Assembly (NCBI GenBank): GCA_007922225.1
Contig: ML679973.1
Span: 4,280,413-4,344,412 of the forward strand
Source: Emydura subglobosa
Taxonomy: Eukaryota; Chordata; Testudines; Chelidae
Direction of reading: 5' to 3'
DNA length: 64,000 nt
The notes under the pieces are model-generated. The model had not been told where the DNA came from. It worked only from the letters and a program-made list of their open reading frames with translations, and ran no database searches. Position 1 is the stretch's first letter, and every line of letters starts with the position of its first letter. Position numbers and translations under genes: made by a program. Below are positions 49,876 to 61,454 of this stretch, in pieces.

Positions 49876-50685
49876 TTACAGCATATGTTTAATTTCCATG
49901 TCTGTTGTTATCCAGTGGCCTGCAAAATCATATGGCATAATAGAAGAATTATACTGTGATATTCTGTAATTGCCTTTGCCTGTAAACTCTATTGGTCTTG
50001 CATTAGGAAGGGCCGGCTCTATCAAAGACAAAGGGCAATTACACTCAGAACCCTCAATTATCAGTGCATATGGGGCCTGGTTGGAAGCCATAGGTGGTTG
50101 GACTGCCACATTTCTATTCATTAAAGCTGTGGTCCATTTAGCCAAGCTAGGGCTGGATACATGCCCTTCTTTAATTTTCCCAGACACTATGTACTTAAGA
50201 GGGGTGTGGGCCGTTCGCAAAATAATTGGGGCAGAACCAGTAAGGTATTGCCAGTGCCCCAAAGGCCATATCAATGCCAACATTTCTTTTTCACAAGGGG
50301 TAAAGGTGATCTCTGCTCCTTCCAGTACTTGAGAGGCAAATGCCACTGGCTTTTGACCAGAATTCCCCTCCTGGCTTAAAATAGCTCCTATTCCCTTTGG
50401 GAAATGAGCTAACTGCAACACAAATGGTTTAGTGTTATCCGGATATGCTAGTGGAGGGGCAGAGATTACCGCTTGCTTCAATTCTAATAGGGCCTGATCC
50501 TGTTCTGGGCCCCACTTCCAGGGTACTCCCTTCCTCAGTAGTTGATACAGTGGCTGTGCCTTTAAGGCAAAATTCTCCACATGGTTGCAGAGCCATCCTG
50601 TAAGACCTAAGAAGGAACGCAATGCAGAGACATCAGTGGGTGCTGGCAGTTCACAAATTAATTCCGCTCTCTGCTGATCAGGCAT
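49876..50685 (-). pseudogene. Endogenous retroviral pol remnant: RT thumb and RNase H start
   Basis: It begins within the RT thumb/connection (FLGLTGWLCNHVENFA) and continues into a connection/RNase H-like segment containing KPFVLQL and an HTPLKYIVSGK block. The RT fingers and palm with the YxDD box are absent. The frame ends only 127 bp from the env start, leaving no room for integrase. The deletion joins directly to the end of the protease frame. Confidence 0.75.
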
Positions 50686-51229
50686 TCACCCGGCCACAAT
50701 CCAATTTATTTTTGGCCCATGCTTGTGGGTGTGCTTGTACTATGTTAGCAACATCCAGGGAATCGTGCTCTGCTGTAACTGAGAGTGGCTCTGGTGCTTT
50801 AAGAGCTGCCACCCTGTGCGCAGCTGCAACAACTCTAGGAATTCCCAATCCAATCCACAACACCCAATTAACTAAATCAGCAACAGCCTGCATCTTAAGC
50901 ATACAATTCATGCCCAAAATAGCTGCTTCTCCAGCATGTGCCAAACCAAAAATCCCTGTCCATGTTTTCCTTACAATGGTGTGAGTAAGGAGATGAGAGA
51001 GGGACATATCTATGCTGGAACCTTCAAAACCCTCTAACCTCTGCCGGTGATTTCCCTTTAACTTGACCGTTGCAGGAACTAAGCGGTCATCAATCAATAA
51101 AATAGTGGCACCAGTATCTACAAGCATATGCTGTCCAAATGCCCCCTGTTGAAAATCCACCCAGATAGTAGGTCTTCCCAATTTATCAGATGTTAAGGGT
51201 GCCACATATATCAGGGGATTCAGGGACAC
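50678..51229 (-). pseudogene. Endogenous retroviral protease region
   Basis: It has the aspartic-protease active site LVDTGAT (about 51,105-51,125) and a later ILGMN (about 50,905) matching the ILG block of the retroviral protease fold. The frame runs into PQAWAKNK, which resembles the start of RT, then stops at 50678. The frame is open for 183 codons, so the protease itself is less damaged than its neighbours. Confidence 0.75.
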
Positions 51230-51238
51230 CTGGCCCCC

Positions 51239-52889
51239 CTATGCCTCTGAGGGCTTCCCCTCAGGAGGTGGGATCGGCCATGGACCCTCATCAACAAGTT
51301 TCTGCGGAGTGTGAGACTCCCTTTCCTTCTGACAAATCAGCCCAGCCAGCTGATTATTTGATTTGCCATCAATTAGAACTTTAGGGGCATATCGGAGAGC
51401 TCGATTCCACAGTACCCAGCACGGGATCGATTCTCCCACGGCCTCGCCCGCGCCCTCTGTTAGCTCCCTCAGGGACTAAATCACCTTTCTTTGTTCCTTT
51501 GATTCTGAAAGGTGATCTGAGAAGCCAATTTTTCCCCTGTCTGTGCAGCAGCTTTCACTTTGTGCTTATCAGGGAAGGCTTGGCTCACTAGTAAATGAGC
51601 TTTCCGAACTCTCTGTAACAGTGCCTCCCATGCCAGAGCTATTAAATTCAGAGTACCCAAGGCAACTTTTACTTGCAGACGTAGCCCTTCTATGAAATGA
51701 GTTGCAAAGTCTATGTTCATAAGGTCTTGACCTTCCTCCTCATGCCCCATGGCTTGCCATAGGATCTTTTTACGTTGTAAGCAAGCATCAGGGCATTCTC
51801 CTAGGACTTGCCACTCCTAATGAAAACGTACCTCAATGTGCTTGCCAGAATCTACTACATCAAAGACATCCCTCATAAGGGTACCCCTCTGTGCTCTTTC
51901 TCCTTTCTGTATATCCACGGGAAGTTGCAAGAAGGTGTCCAATGGGAGACATTCCCTTAAGAGCAGAGCATAATCACTATAATTTAACCGAGGCAAACCA
52001 GGCAACTACATTCTCAGGGGGTGATGTTTCCTAAAGTTTTTTTCAGTGCCTGTGCTTGCTCAGGTCTCAGTATCTTATTCACTTGGGTGGTAGTGTGAGG
52101 GGTGGTTTCCTCCTCCCGCCTCCAATAGTCTCTTCCTTGGTCTCTACTATCACAGGAGCCATAGGCACAGCCGCATATCTCCCTTAGCCAGCTGTTTTAC
52201 TATCTGCCTGAGAGGAGCACAGGGGGAAGAACATTCTATGTTCTGATCTGACTGGTTCTTATCCCACACAGCCTCTGCATAACAGAGGGCTGACAGATCA
52301 AAGTCCTGCATACCATCACTCTCTGCACCGTCACAACCTCCGTCTGCCTGCAGGGCAGCAGTAATTCCCTGAGCAGTAGCCGATCAATTTGTACACTGAG
52401 ACAACTGCTGCCGACAAATTGCATGGGACTGGCCCTCAGTTTCCCTCTTTTTCTCCTCCAGGACAACGCGTACCGCAGCTTGCTCGTCCTTACATTTCGC
52501 TTCCCAGAAATGAGCTATTTCCTCCAACTGTTTAGCTTCTTCTTTGTACCCCTCTGCATCACGCTGAGAGTTAGAGAGCAAATTAGCCTGAGTGAGACAG
52601 TGGGACACTGAAGATTCATACTCTATTTTCAGTTTCTGTACTTGACCTTGGCATGCTATTAATTGTTCATGCAGCTCCTTGTTTTCTTTGGCTAACTTCC
52701 CTAACTCTTCAGTAAGGTTTTAGATACTAAAACCCGCTCATGTAAAGCAGCCAAGAGTTTTTTCTTACGATCAGGCTTTGTCTCTGTAAATTGTTCCCAC
52801 TGGAGCATCAAGTCTGCATATGCCATTTTACCCTTAAATGCTTCTCTAGACCATGGATTTTTACCCAGGTTATCCACAAAAGCTTCCAT
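51239..52889 (-). pseudogene. Endogenous retroviral gag, broken
   Basis: Pieces read on the minus strand in different frames: an N-terminal piece at 52701-52889, a highly charged coiled-coil-like piece at 52384-52608, one at 51817-52005, and a capsid C-terminal-like piece at 51481-51750 (HFIEGLRLQVKVALG, then LLQRVRKAHLL). At least four breaks. No CCHC zinc knuckle is visible in any frame. Structural role inferred from position between leader and protease. Confidence 0.6.
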
Positions 52890-53108
52890 ATCCGAGACTG
52901 GTTCTAGCGAAAGGAGAACGGGAGTGGCAACCCCTCAACCGCCTGACTCACAACACATTCCTGTAGAGGACATCATGCCCTCCTCCTGAAACCAAATACA
53001 AATACAGCTTTGCGGAGAACTGTGCCAGACAGGTTGCTACCCTGCTGACAAGCAGTGAGAGAAACCCTTGTACCGTGCGCCTCAAAAATTGTCTCACTCA
53101 CAGCTGAT

Positions 53109-53128
53109 CGAGCCCAACAGGGACGCCA
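53109..53128 (-). promoter_or_regulatory. Primer-binding-site candidate
   Basis: Two bases after the 5' LTR the minus strand reads TGGCGTCCCTGTTGGGCTCG. It starts TGG, as expected for pairing with a tRNA 3' CCA. It does not match a standard lysine or proline site exactly; the priming tRNA is not assigned. Confidence 0.6.
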
Positions 53129-53130
53129 GT

Positions 53131-53878
53131 TGTTGATTCTGGACACTATGATCAGTGTGGATACCAGTGAGACACGGTACGCCCAATTTACAGATCAATA
53201 AGGTTTAATGTGCAATGTTTTCTATAAATATACTAGTTGGATACAAAGCCTAACATTAACTACAATATATCCTACTCACTAAGCCTGGAGAGCTAAGCAG
53301 TCACTCAGAAGGCTGTAAACAGGAATGGCTTTCCTCAGGGCCCCCTCCAGGGAGTCAGTGGATCCTCTGATCCAACCGGCAGCACCTCCCGCGGAGTCAG
53401 GTGTTGAAGGAGCACCCCCCTTTGTCTAAGTGGTGACTACTTATACCTTTCCATAAACAACCTTCACCTAATTCTCTCTCTCTCATTATCATATATGTTA
53501 ATTACCTACATTGGGTTTCCACCCTTAACTACATTCCATTCTCACCATAATAAGTGGGGTCGTCAAAACAACATCTGGTGATAGGAGGGGCGGAGTAAAA
53601 ATATGCCCCTTGGCAATAAAACAGTGTATCCCTAAACGTTCAAGGATAACTTCTTGTTCCCATCACTGTTATCTATGTGCAGCTGCAAGCAATACAGTAT
53701 CTGTATTTTGTCTTATGTGCCGTGGTATGCAGAAACTGAGACATCTATAAGGTTATTCAATCTCTGCCAACTGGAAGATGTCATGCTACAGGGGTCAGAA
53801 TAGCCAAGCAAGCAACTGAAGCTATGCTAGGTCTTAGGACAGTGGTCAAGCAACTCAAATTGTACTGGGCCTCCAACA
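53131..53878 (-). repeat. 5' LTR of the endogenous retrovirus
   Basis: On the minus strand it runs from TGTTGGAGGCC at 53878 to the end at 53131. TATA-like 'tatttatag' (about 53,220-53,228) and an ATTAAA (about 53,203-53,208) are visible. The strand reads toward the CD58-like gene. Confidence 0.9.
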
Positions 53879-53955
53879 AAGTGCAGTTGATATTTTAATA
53901 AGGGCCTTCTTCAGAATCATCACCTTTAGCTTGTAATCAATGTGTGCAGATGGAA

Positions 53956-54270
53956 TGTCAAAAATCAAGAATGGAAAATGGATTGTCAAAAACTGAGACT
54001 GGAAAATCTAATGTTGAAAATGGAGTGGAAAAGGGAGTGTCAGAACTGTAGAGTGGAAAATTGAATGTCCAAAATGAGTGTTATAAATGGAGAAAGAATT
54101 ATCAAATGTTAAGAACTGAATGCGGAAAATGAAAAATGTAAAATTAAATGACAAAATGGAGAATGTAAAACTGAATGTACAAATCTGAATGTCAAAAATC
54201 AAGAATGGAAATTTCCTTTTAAAAAATATGCAGTGAAAAATAGAGTGACAAATCAAGAATGGAAAATCGC
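53956..54270 (+). repeat. Degenerate A-rich minisatellite
   Basis: About 315 bp is built from imperfect repeats of a unit like 'aatgtcaaaaatcaagaatgg' and shorter forms ending 'gaaaat'. The spacing wanders around 14-15 and 28-30 bases. It begins about 75 bp beyond the retroviral insertion. The reverse frame is Phe-rich and non-coding. Confidence 0.7.
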
Positions 54271-54329
54271 ACTGTAGGGGAGAGTCATCCACTGGGCCGT
54301 CTGGACATTTTATGGCTGGACTTTATAAC

Positions 54330-54650
54330 TCCTGAGAAGGCCTTCACCAGTTAGGTAGAAACTGCCCTTTAAAAACTGAGCAGTACCGCAAGTTTGGCTG
54401 CATAGGAATACATTCTGCCAGGTTCTCACACCACCAGAGCCTAAATTTGACCGGTATACGTGGAGCATGGTGCTTTGTCTTTTGCAAGGAAAGGTGTGTA
54501 TGATGTACAATTTCACAGAAATAGAAGACGTGAATGTTCACACCCCAGCTAACAGCTTGTTGAAATGCAGTGGATTTGATTTACATGTGTACGACATGGA
54601 CTATTGCTTGCTTTTGGGAAGCAGTGAGAACTGTTTTTTAGACGTTTGAA
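54330..54650 (+). repeat. Duplicated unknown block, copy 1
   Basis: It shares order with 54930-55240: 'aggccttcaccagttaggta', then 'ttttgcaaggaaaggtg', 'tttcacagaaatagaagac' and 'caccccagctaacagc'. Spacing between copies is about 600 bp. Confidence 0.6.
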
Positions 54651-54929
54651 AGCCAGTTGATAGTTTGACAGACACTTTTCATTTTCACAGCAGACACAAA
54701 CTTGGGCAAGGAATAAAACACTCCATCTCCCAAGCTGGAAACATACAGCTGTCTACAAAGGAACATCTTCACTTTGCTGGGAGGACTTCCTGGAGACCAA
54801 TCAAACGTGTCTGAATTTTCAATCCCCCAGGCTCAACACGTGCAGGATTTGAACCAAGTTCATCTGAGCCTGTGGGTGAGAACCAATACTACCAGGCCCT
54901 CCAGTCACTTGCGGGCTCTGTCTAGCTGA

Positions 54930-55240
54930 GAGGAAAGCTTTTACCCGTTTGTATGAAACTTTGCTTCAAAACTATTTGGCATCCAAAATTATACAAACTA
55001 TCCAGTTTTCTGCCACGCTCTCATGGCCCAAAGCCTGACCTAGACATGAACACCACGGAGCACATCCCTTTTTCATTTGCAAGGGAAAGCATTGTACGAT
55101 GTACCATGTCACAGAGATAGTAGACAAATGAGTACTCGCACCCCAGCTGAAGAGCTTGCTGAAATACAGTGGCTTTGATTTATTTGTATACTGCACAGAA
55201 ACTCTTCTCGTGCAGTGCATGAGTTTTACACATCTACCAC
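54930..55240 (+). repeat. Duplicated unknown block, copy 2
   Basis: Counterparts are 'aaagcttttacccgtttgta', 'tttgcaagggaaagcattg', 'gtcacagagatagtagac' and 'caccccagctgaagagc'. Perhaps 75 percent similar by eye. The family is unknown. Confidence 0.6.
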
Positions 55241-55454
55241 AGAGACAGACATCACCACCACCAGCTCAATCCCAAATGCCACCTGAGATGAAATGGGATT
55301 GGACTTTAATAACAACAGTTCCAGCCTATCTCAACTAGCTGCTTCTCTTTTCCCCAATGGACAGTTTTACCATCTTTGATACATCTAAGATACTGGGGTT
55401 TTTTTCCTTTTAAAATCTCTCTCCAGCTGAAGGGAAAGGGAACAAAGGACACTG

Positions 55455-55750
55455 TTAAAATGAACATAAAAATGGCCATACTGGGTCAGACCAGTGGTCC
55501 CATGTAGCCCAGTATCCTGTCTTATGACAGTGGCCAATGCCAGATGCTTCCTTGCTTCTGGCAAACAGACGCTAGGCACATTTCAGAGCATGGTTTTGCA
55601 TTCCTGCCCATCTTGGCTAATAGCCATTGATGGACCTATCCTCCAAGAACTCATCTAGTTCTTTTTTGAACCCTGTTATAGCTTTGGCTTTCATAACATC
55701 CTCTTGAAAATAGTTCCACAGGTTGACTGTGTTATTTAAAGCCTTATTTA
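55455..55750 (-). repeat. CR1 LINE 3' fragment
   Basis: 'aaatggccatactgggtca' then 'gcccagtatcctgtctta' and 'ttggctaatagccattgatg' is the reverse complement of the turtle-type CR1 tail and 3' ORF2. Confidence 0.75.
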
Positions 55751-56374
55751 AAATGCTACATTTCAAATGCGACAATGCTTTGTTCCTTCTTTTCTTTATC
55801 TTTAATAAAAAGTTAAAAAAAAACTTTAACGATGTGTTTGCTGTAGTATGAAGCAGACTGAGGTTTCTGCTTTTACAAAATTCCGAACCTTGTTTAACAC
55901 TTCACGTTTGGACAGTGACTGGGTTATGTTAACAGTTTTGGGTCACTATATTCCATCTCAATTAAAACAACAAGTTCTACAGACATTCGCTATCCAACCC
56001 TAATCACTGTCCAGCCTGTGCACTGAATGAAAATCCTCAGAACAAAATAGTTTGTGACCATGCAATTAATAGACTGTATCATAATGCATGCAAACACGGG
56101 TGCTGAATTCAAGTTTCACAGGCAATCTCAATGCTGCCATTTCCTAACTTTGGATTCTTTGACGGTGCAACCTTAATGCTCTTGTAGTGTAGGTATCTTT
56201 AGGATGTCATTTCTGAAGCTTTTCAAAACAGAAATTCCATCACATGGAACCACGTTGGCCCCAGTTTGGGTCATTGGGAGGGTTTGGACCTTTAGAGCCA
56301 CACCATAGACCTTGCCCACTTGAGCAGTCAGCGTATTTGGTAGCAGCAGTAGCCTGTGTGTGCAGATCAGGCAC

Positions 56375-56697
56375 TAGAAGGTGAAGGGGGATTCCAGGGA
56401 GGATGGAGCTAGGCTGTTGTCAGTGGTGGCAAATGACAGAACAAGGAGCAATGGTCTCAAGTTGCAGTGGGGGAAGTCTAGGTTGGATATTAGGACAAAC
56501 TTTTTCACTAGGGTGAAGCACTGGAATGGGTTACCTAGGGAGGTGGTGGAATCTCCGTCCTTAGAGGTTTTTAAGGTCTGGCTTGACAAAGCCCTGGCTG
56601 GGATGATTTAGTTGGGGTTGGTCCTGCTTTGAGCAGGACTTGGACTAGATGACCTCCTGAGGTCCCTTCAACCCTAATATTCTATGATTCTATGAGC
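56375..56697 (+). repeat. CR1 LINE 3' end
   Basis: The end of ORF2 reads GNPFQ-like on the reverse and, on the plus strand, 'ggaggtggtggaatctccg' with 'gaggtttttaaggtctggc', then 'gacctcctgaggtccctt' and the terminal 'attctatgattctatg'. This is the classic CR1 3' terminus. Confidence 0.85.
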
Positions 56698-57054
56698 TGC
56701 ACTCTTTGCCAGTGGGTTTCACAACTATTTGCTGCCGGCAATGGATTGTAGAGACTCAGGACTGCTGAATTCTGTTCCAGGTTCTATAGGGCAGTGGGCT
56801 CAAGTGGTTTATTGATCCTTCTGTCCCTGGTCCCCTTCTTCCCCCAAAGTCTGGCTCTGTTCCCCTATCCTCCCCACCTCCTGCCCTACTCTGCCCCTAA
56901 TTAGCCTGAGGCAGATGCCCAGCATTGAAAATTTCAGCATGAAGTTAAAGGTTTTTAAAATTGTGAGCAACTGAAAACGAGGTCTTATAATGGAAAGCGT
57001 CAGGCACCTTTTACTACAGGCATTGCTACCTGCCCTGCCTATAACATATCAAAT

Positions 57055-57250
57055 GAGGTGGCATAGTCTAGTGATTGGGCACTGGACTGGTTCTGTTCCT
57101 CACAGGCTTCTGATTCCCTCCTCCTTGTTCCGTTTTGTCTCTTTATGCTGTAAGCTCTTCAGAGGCAGGGACTATCTCTGTATTTGTACAACACCCAGCG
57201 TGTTGGGACCTCTTGGTGCTACTGTACTATACACTAAGCTTCATCCATCG
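57055..57250 (+). repeat. SINE-like remnants
   Basis: A MIR head-like segment ('ggcatagtctagtgattgg') precedes the tail family seen at 17285 ('ctcttcagaggcagggac', 'gtacaacacccagcgtg'). Confidence 0.5.
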
Positions 57251-57734
57251 TTGTCCTGTTCTTTTATACTGCAGTTTCATGAATTAGATGACCCGTTATG
57301 TGTTTCTTCAGTTGCCCATATTTAAATTATCCTTGTGTTCTCAGGTTTAGACCAAGTGTGGTTTAAATCCCATGCCAGGCTCCATTGTTATACTCCATAC
57401 CAGAGTTGTCGTATTGATATTTTTGTTATTTCTCCTAAGATAGTTCGTGAATTTGGGGGTTCGTGAATATATGAGGGTTTTTTCCCATACTTGTTCTTTT
57501 CTTCTGTGTCACCTGTTCCATGGATTTTGCTTTCATTATGTCAGGGAGCCATTTTACCTCATCAGGTGCATAGCAACTCCTCATTTGGTTATTAACAGAG
57601 GGAGAGATACAAAGCTCCAACGCCCAAACATTTTCCACCCATCATGGTTAATATACATAGCTCTGGTGTGGCTGGTTTTTCAACACCTGTCATTTGTGTT
57701 AATGTGGCAAAAACCTTGGTCAAGATTTTCAGAA

Positions 57735-57880
57735 GTTACTAGTGATTCTGGGTGCCTTAAGATTTGGGTGCTAGCTTAAAACTCTTTAAAGGGACTTGAG
57801 TTTCAGAAACCGCTGAGCACCAACCCTCTAAAAATCAAGCCCCTTTAAAGGTGTCTTGAGCTGTGCACCCAAAATCCCTA
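57735..57880. repeat. Palindromic reptile repeat
   Basis: 'ggtgccttaagatttgggtg' pairs with 'gtgcacccaaaatccctag' in inverted orientation; relative of 23165-23400. Confidence 0.45.
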
Positions 57881-58039
57881 GTCATTTTAAAAAAAATTTG
57901 GTCATATTTGCAGTTATGTCCACATTCCGTATGCAGCGGAAAGATGTGTCAGCTTGCATATAGCATTTGGGACAGTATTTAGAGTTTCACTGATTTTTGC
58001 CAATTTCCTTCGTGTCTTGTGCACTTGATGTTTTATAGC

Positions 58040-58180
58040 ATATAATCACATAACATGCATTAATGGAGAGGGGGAAACTAATGCACAGAGTCGTAATGTG
58101 ACTTTCCCAAGGTCATGCAATGAGTGAGCTAAGAACAAAATTCCTCTCTCATGATTTCCCATCTAGTGCCCTCTCCACTG
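58040..58180 (-). repeat. MIR-like SINE
   Basis: 'gggggaaactaatgcacaga' followed by 'gtgactttcccaaggtcatg' is the reverse complement of the MIR core. Confidence 0.6.
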
Positions 58181-59379
58181 GAGTGACCGCCCTACGCTGC
58201 TTCCCATGCAGGGATGGGTCCAGAACAAAACAAAATGATCAAAGAGATTTTGCAAAGGGCTAGTAAAGGGACTGCAAAAATAACCTAATACAAAATAATA
58301 ATGTACTATTAATTATTTAACATTTTATATAGTACCATATATCTTTACCTGATTAATCGTGGTAAATGTTCTTTCCATTTTACAAATGGGGAAAGTCTTC
58401 CTGTCTCTCTGTTGTTAGTGACATCCATAATAATTAAAATTTAAAGTATTGTAAAATGTAGTGTACGTTTCACCATTTGTGCTGGTTTTTAGTGTGTGTT
58501 TTTTCACTCAGCTTGGACAGTGAAGTGGCTCCGTTTCACTTTCTGATTTTCATAACTCTCGCCCTGCAGTAGCAGCTGCAGTTCTGTTTGGGCTTGTAGA
58601 ACTTTAAAAAAGAACTCAAAACAGTATCTAAATCATAGGTGTGTGCAGCACATTTCCTTAGAGTGTGCACCCAGGGAATCTTTATTTGAATTATCTGCCG
58701 ACGGAACCCTTCACAGGGAATTGTGGTCCCAATGCCTTCAAAAATAATGGGACTGGCTTAAAAATCACTTGATTTTCTTTTAAATGTTGGGGATGGGGCC
58801 TATTTACATTCTGCTGTTTGAGCCTTTAGGGTTTGTTTTCAACCTTTTTTCTGAGATCCTTATCTAATGAGAGGACTCCAGCAGCTGGGGCTTTAAGAAA
58901 AACACCCAATACCAGGCCACTGGCAATAATGAGCGCCTCATGCGTGTGTGGGTGGGTCAGGAGATTGAAGGTATAAAGACTGGTGGATGGTTACCAGCAA
59001 ACCTCAAGATCTATGCGGGGTTACTTATACAAAACCAAAATCCCACATGTGTACAATATACACTAATGCTTCATAATCCTCATCGCAGGTACAGACTTTT
59101 GTAAGTAGGTACCATCATTTCTTTAACTGACCTGTGCATAAACCAGTCATGCAGACTGTAACTTTAACCTTATTAATCTAAATATCTCAGTTTCTTGACC
59201 AGAGGAAAGTGTGGTCTCTGGATCTGAATACAGAGTCATATGCTGGGAACTCCCAATTGTTACTTATTTGTTTCACAGAAGCACCCGGAGGTCCTAGACA
59301 AGATCAGGGCCCTATCAGGAGACGATGTATGTATGTATTGTAAGAGATTGTCCCTACCCTTAAGACTATATAGTATAAA

Positions 59380-59530
59380 TGGACAAAGGCAGTATTATCA
59401 TCCCCATCTCCTAGATGTGCAAATGAGATACAGAGATTGAGTTGCCCCGGGTCACACAGGGTATTTGTGTCAGAGGTGGGAAGTGAATCCAGGTCTTCTG
59501 AATCTAACTCCGTTCTGAGTCTGCTTTTGA
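59380..59530 (-). repeat. MIR-like SINE
   Basis: 'tatcatccccatctcctag', 'agatacagagattgagttg' and 'gggtcacacagggtatt' match the reverse complement of MIR. Confidence 0.65.
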
Positions 59531-60485
59531 TACTAGTGCCCTCTGTAGCCCTGCGTGAGGGACTTAGCATCTCTTACTCACTGTTCCCATCTCTAAAATA
59601 GGGATAATACTTAAGTACAACATCTGATTGGGCAATGCAAAGTCTGCCAGCTAGACCCTAGAACAAAGATCACCAATAAATGGTGTCACTAGATCTTGTG
59701 TGTGCCCTTCACCAGAGATTTGAGCTGAAGGCATCTCTTTGGCTGAGCAAATAGAAACCATGCTGACTTGGTGTGAGAGGGGATCCTCCTCCCTTTGAAT
59801 AGGTGGGAGGCATAATGAGATGATCTCAGGCAGGGACTGCACTGGTCTCAGCTAGAAATCAGCCTCTGCAGCTCGTGCAACTTTTTCCCCAAGTGAAATG
59901 GAATTTGTTCATAAATTCAGCCAGGAGTTTTTGTGCACTTCTGTGTGGATATGTTGCGTGATGACTATAATACAACTGACCACGCGGTGGCTCCCTAGTA
60001 TCAGTGATTATTTGGCAGCCATCTCATCTCTTGCGAAAGACATCCCACGTGAGAATACAAACAAAGCCAAACCAGGCTTCAGGCTGCAGTTTCTCAGGAC
60101 AGGCTGTGGTGCTAGTTTTCATATAATTACTTGGCCATAGAAGCTTTGATTTGCTATTGCGGTAAGCTGCTTACCTCAGAATCAAAGCAAACCTGGGGCC
60201 TGTCCACCAAGGGCCGTTCCGAAGAAAGGTGTTTGTGGGGATTAAGTACAAATGTCATTGAAGATTCCTGCAGTTTTGTATTTCAGTAAACAAAAATAAC
60301 AACTGGGTTTTTAGGAGAGGTGGATTTCATTTTACAGATCAGTTTTTAAAGGTTTCCTGCTAAAAGGCCCCGGTACTGGATTGTTCAGAGAACTCTTGAA
60401 AATTCATTTGCTGGTGAAGGCTCTTTTATATAAAGAATAATGCTTGTGCTTCTATAGTGCCTAAACTCCCTCAGTGCTTTACAGG

Positions 60486-60625
60486 CATTAAGGGCATGTC
60501 TAGGCACAGGCGCTGTTCCACTTTATATTGTATATCTACAGGAATAAGCTGCACTGGACTAAGCACCCTTATACCTGTGTAACAGCATCCACACAAGGAG
60601 GCTGAAGCACTTTAACTACATCTGT
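60486..60625. repeat. MITE-like fragment
   Basis: 'aagggcatgtctaggcac' followed by 'acctgtgtaacagcatcc' resembles the 'tgtctacac' MITE family seen elsewhere in the window. Confidence 0.4.
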
Positions 60626-61454
60626 TTCAAAACCCCTATAGTTATGAGGACCCTCAAACTGTGTGTAAATGGGCCCGAATTAAATCTCACAGCTGCAGAG
60701 CAGTTTAAGCAGGCACTGCTCCCCTGGGGAGAAGGGATCCAGCCAGAGTTGTCCCAGGACACCTCCTCTTCTCTGAGAGCACCAGGACCCATGGGGCATC
60801 CTACTGCCACATTGCTTTGAGGAGAGAAACTGCAGAGAGGAGCCAGGCAGAGACGGAGATGGGCAGAACTGTTGCAGTCTCAGCAAGGACTGTGGGACAC
60901 CGATGATGTCCTTAGGTTGCTTTCTAAAGTTTTCAATAGACATTCGCTGCCTTGTGCTGAGTGGTTGTTTGCACCAACCCCCTAACTACTTCATCACCCC
61001 AGCCTCACTCCATACCTGTCCATCATTCCCTCCCGCCATGCAATGTCTCCTCTCCCTGCCTCCTGCTCAAGGAGACAGACCTGCGGGAGCGTTAAAACCA
61101 GAAGTCGCTGCGGCAGTATGGACAGCAGCACAGGCCAGCCACCCTGAGCTCAGTCCCATCCGAGGCCCTTGGCACCTACTCCAGGCAGCAAGCTGCTCTT
61201 GCTACCATGGTTACGCTCTGTGCTTGACCAGAGTTAGTGTTGGTATGTCTCCCTGAGCTGGAAATCACACATCTAGCTCCATTGTAGACATACGTTTTGT
61301 CTTTTTGCTTAGCTAACCCCCCTGCTCACTAGACCCCACTCAAAGGATTGAAATGCCAACACAGATAAAACTGTGGCCCTACCATTCCATTTGCAAATCA
61401 GCCCTCAGCTCACCCGGCTTGTAGGTTCTACCTCTTTCTCTCACCCTGAGGCTG
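60626..61454. other. Stretch without recognised gene
   Basis: Several short open frames occur, the longest at 60,903-61,256 on the plus strand. None shows a domain, a signal or exon-like boundaries. Confidence 0.4.

Larger units (their letters stand above)
46802..53878 (-). mobile_element. Endogenous retrovirus, paired LTRs, deleted pol
   Basis: A single proviral insertion on the minus strand. LTRs of 748-749 bp start TG and end CA, and the target site AAGTG is duplicated exactly at 46797-46801 and 53879-53883. Reading minus: 5' LTR, primer-binding-site candidate, broken gag, protease, pol with only the RT thumb and start of RNase H, env, polypurine tract, 3' LTR. The RT palm and all of the integrase are missing, and gag and env are broken, so this is a defective, ancient copy. 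The 5-bp duplication and lack of visible zinc knuckles are noted; the genus is unassigned. Confidence 0.9.

Noticed and set aside
49970..50984. Plus-strand frames of about 120 codons.
   Set aside because: They are antisense to the retroviral pol and protease, which carry recognisable motifs.
56381..56611. A 76-codon plus-strand frame that looks protein-like.
   Set aside because: It is the C-terminal end of CR1 ORF2 followed by the CR1 terminal repeats.
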